Assembly (NCBI GenBank): GCA_030607715.1
Contig: JAUWJM010000098.1
Coordinates: 1-6,232, forward strand
DNA length: 6,232 nt
Source: Candidatus Aerophobota bacterium
Lineage (GTDB): Bacteria > Aerophobota > Aerophobia > Aerophobales > B3-G15
Reading direction: 5' to 3'
The position numbers were made by a program, and so were the translations under genes. Below are positions 5,334 through 6,232 of this stretch, in pieces. The notes below the pieces were generated by a model that had not been told where the DNA came from, did not search any database, and saw only the letters and a list, made by a program, of their open reading frames with translations. The stretch's first letter is position 1, and the number at the start of each line of letters is the position of its first letter.

Positions 5334-6232
5334 ATGCTCTCTGATAAAATAATTCAAAAAACAAAAAAATTTCTTTCCTCCCCCACAGGTGTTGCTTATT
5401 TGTTAATTCTTCCCAGTTTAATAGTTATTTTTAGCGTAATAATCTGGCCAGTACTATATTCACTATATATAAGCTTTCATAAAATGTATATGGTCCATCC
5501 GGAAGAATTTCCATTTATTGGATTAAAGAATTACAGTAAGGTTTTTCATAATCCTGTTTTTTGGGCTGCTCTAGGACGTACATTCTATTTTACAGGAGTG
5601 AGCGTAGGGGTATCGATAATTTTTGGTCTTGGCATAGCTCTGGTATTGAATCAGGAGTTCAGAGGAAGAGCTTTTATGAGAGGGCTAATAATACTGCCCT
5701 GGGCACTCTCTTCTGTGGTAAATGGAATGATGTGGAAGTGGATATATAATGGTAGCTATGGTGCGCTTAATGGACTTTTATTACAGTTGGGTTGGATTGA
5801 TTCTTACAAAATATGGCTAGCAAATCCGAAGGTAGCTATGAATCTAGTTGTAATAGCTGAGATATGGAAGGAAACCCCTGTTGGGGTGATATTCATTCTA
5901 GCATCTCTTCAAACAATTCCCAACTCCCTTTATGAGGCAGCTAAGGTGGATGGAGCTAATATGTGGAGTCGCTTTAAGTATATAACGCTACCCTTATTAA
6001 AGCCTATAATTTTACTTCTAATTGTTATCAAATCTATTTGGGCAATTAGAGATAGTTTCGATGTAGTGTATATGATAACAAGAGGAGGCCCCGCTGATAG
6101 TACACAAGTAGTCACATATTATGCATACCTTGCTACTTTTAAATTTCTTCGCTTTGGATATGGAGCCGCTTTAGCTTATCTAATAACTTTAATTATTTTA
6201 ATTTTTGCTGTGATCTACGTGAGGTTGCTTTA
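5334..6232 (+). CDS. Sugar ABC transporter permease, MalF/UgpA type (3' end outside window)
   Basis: The frame is open for 299 codons to the window edge, close to the usual 290-310 residues, so only the last few are probably missing. Hydrophobic segments lie near residues 20-49, 82-105, 113-136, 168-193, 217-240 and 277-299, giving the six helices of this family. The cytoplasmic EAA loop is textbook: E201-A-A-K-V-D-G, then nine residues, then I-T-L-P ending at 220. It binds the ATPase subunit. WPVLYSLYISF, GLKNY and TRGGP (near 252-256) are also characteristic of the permease that pairs with a MalG-like partner. Its role is uptake of a mono- or oligosaccharide or polyol across the inner membrane; the substrate cannot be read. 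The ATG at 5334 is preceded by GAGAGGGG at 5323-5330 and is the only start with a good site. The binding protein and second permease are not in the window; the second permease probably follows. Confidence 0.93.
   Translation, partial: MLSDKIIQKTKKFLSSPTGVAYLLILPSLIVIFSVIIWPVLYSLYISFHKMYMVHPEEFPFIGLKNYSKVFHNPVFWAALGRTFYFTGVSVGVSIIFGLGIALVLNQEFRGRAFMRGLIILPWALSSVVNGMMWKWIYNGSYGALNGLLLQLGWIDSYKIWLANPKVAMNLVVIAEIWKETPVGVIFILASLQTIPNSLYEAAKVDGANMWSRFKYITLPLLKPIILLLIVIKSIWAIRDSFDVVYMITRGGPADSTQVVTYYAYLATFKFLRFGYGAALAYLITLIILIFAVIYVRLL

Noticed and set aside
5561..5749. Plus-strand 62-codon frame in the permease region
   Set aside because: It is out of frame with the clear permease frame running from 5334 to the window edge and has no recognisable features.
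5930..6115. Minus-strand open frame opposite the permease EAA region
   Set aside because: It is a shadow of the permease frame, which carries a perfect EAA motif; similar minus-strand frames opposite the other genes were discarded for the same reason.

Overview
The window is a one-directional run of carbohydrate-catabolism genes, all on the + strand, from an AT-rich bacterium. Intergenic gaps are short and most genes have Shine-Dalgarno sites of the GGAGG type. The mix of a URO-D-like protein, an amidohydrolase, a sulfatase-like hydrolase, a sugar-propeller protein and a binding-protein-dependent sugar permease is common in uncultivated anaerobic heterotrophs. Atribacterota-, Chloroflexota- or Thermotogota-like lineages would fit, but this is a guess from gene content and no marker gene is present.

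Layout: 1-114 is the 3' end of an unrecognised gene. After a 70-base gap holding an imperfect palindrome comes a cytoplasmic five-bladed-propeller glycosidase-like protein (185-1099). It is followed by a sulfatase-fold hydrolase (1127-2500) whose nucleophile position is Thr instead of the Cys/Ser of true sulfatases. An amidohydrolase-2/uronate-isomerase-like enzyme follows (2573-3844). Next is a 306-base stretch (3845-4150) with no intact gene. It holds the first ~37 codons of a GH13 alpha-amylase-family gene, broken and joined to the ribosome-binding site and first codons of another gene. A URO-D/methyltransferase-fold protein (4151-5257) and a MalF/UgpA-type sugar ABC permease (5334 to the window edge) complete the run.

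Working model (inference): the cluster imports an oligosaccharide or modified sugar, removes a phospho- or sulfo-type substituent or cleaves a linkage in the cytoplasm, and processes the product with the amidohydrolase-fold enzyme. The role of the URO-D-like protein is unknown. No protein with a readable N-terminus before the permease has an obvious signal peptide, so the chemistry appears intracellular. The GH13 remnant suggests the locus once had another glycosidase and was remodelled by deletion.

No RNA gene, insertion sequence, CRISPR array or convincing intrinsic terminator was seen. The minus strand shows only shadow reading frames. Nothing here clearly amounts to a new defence or mobile system. 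The most unusual points are the Thr-type sulfatase-like enzyme, the GH13 deletion scar and the unassigned function of the whole cluster.
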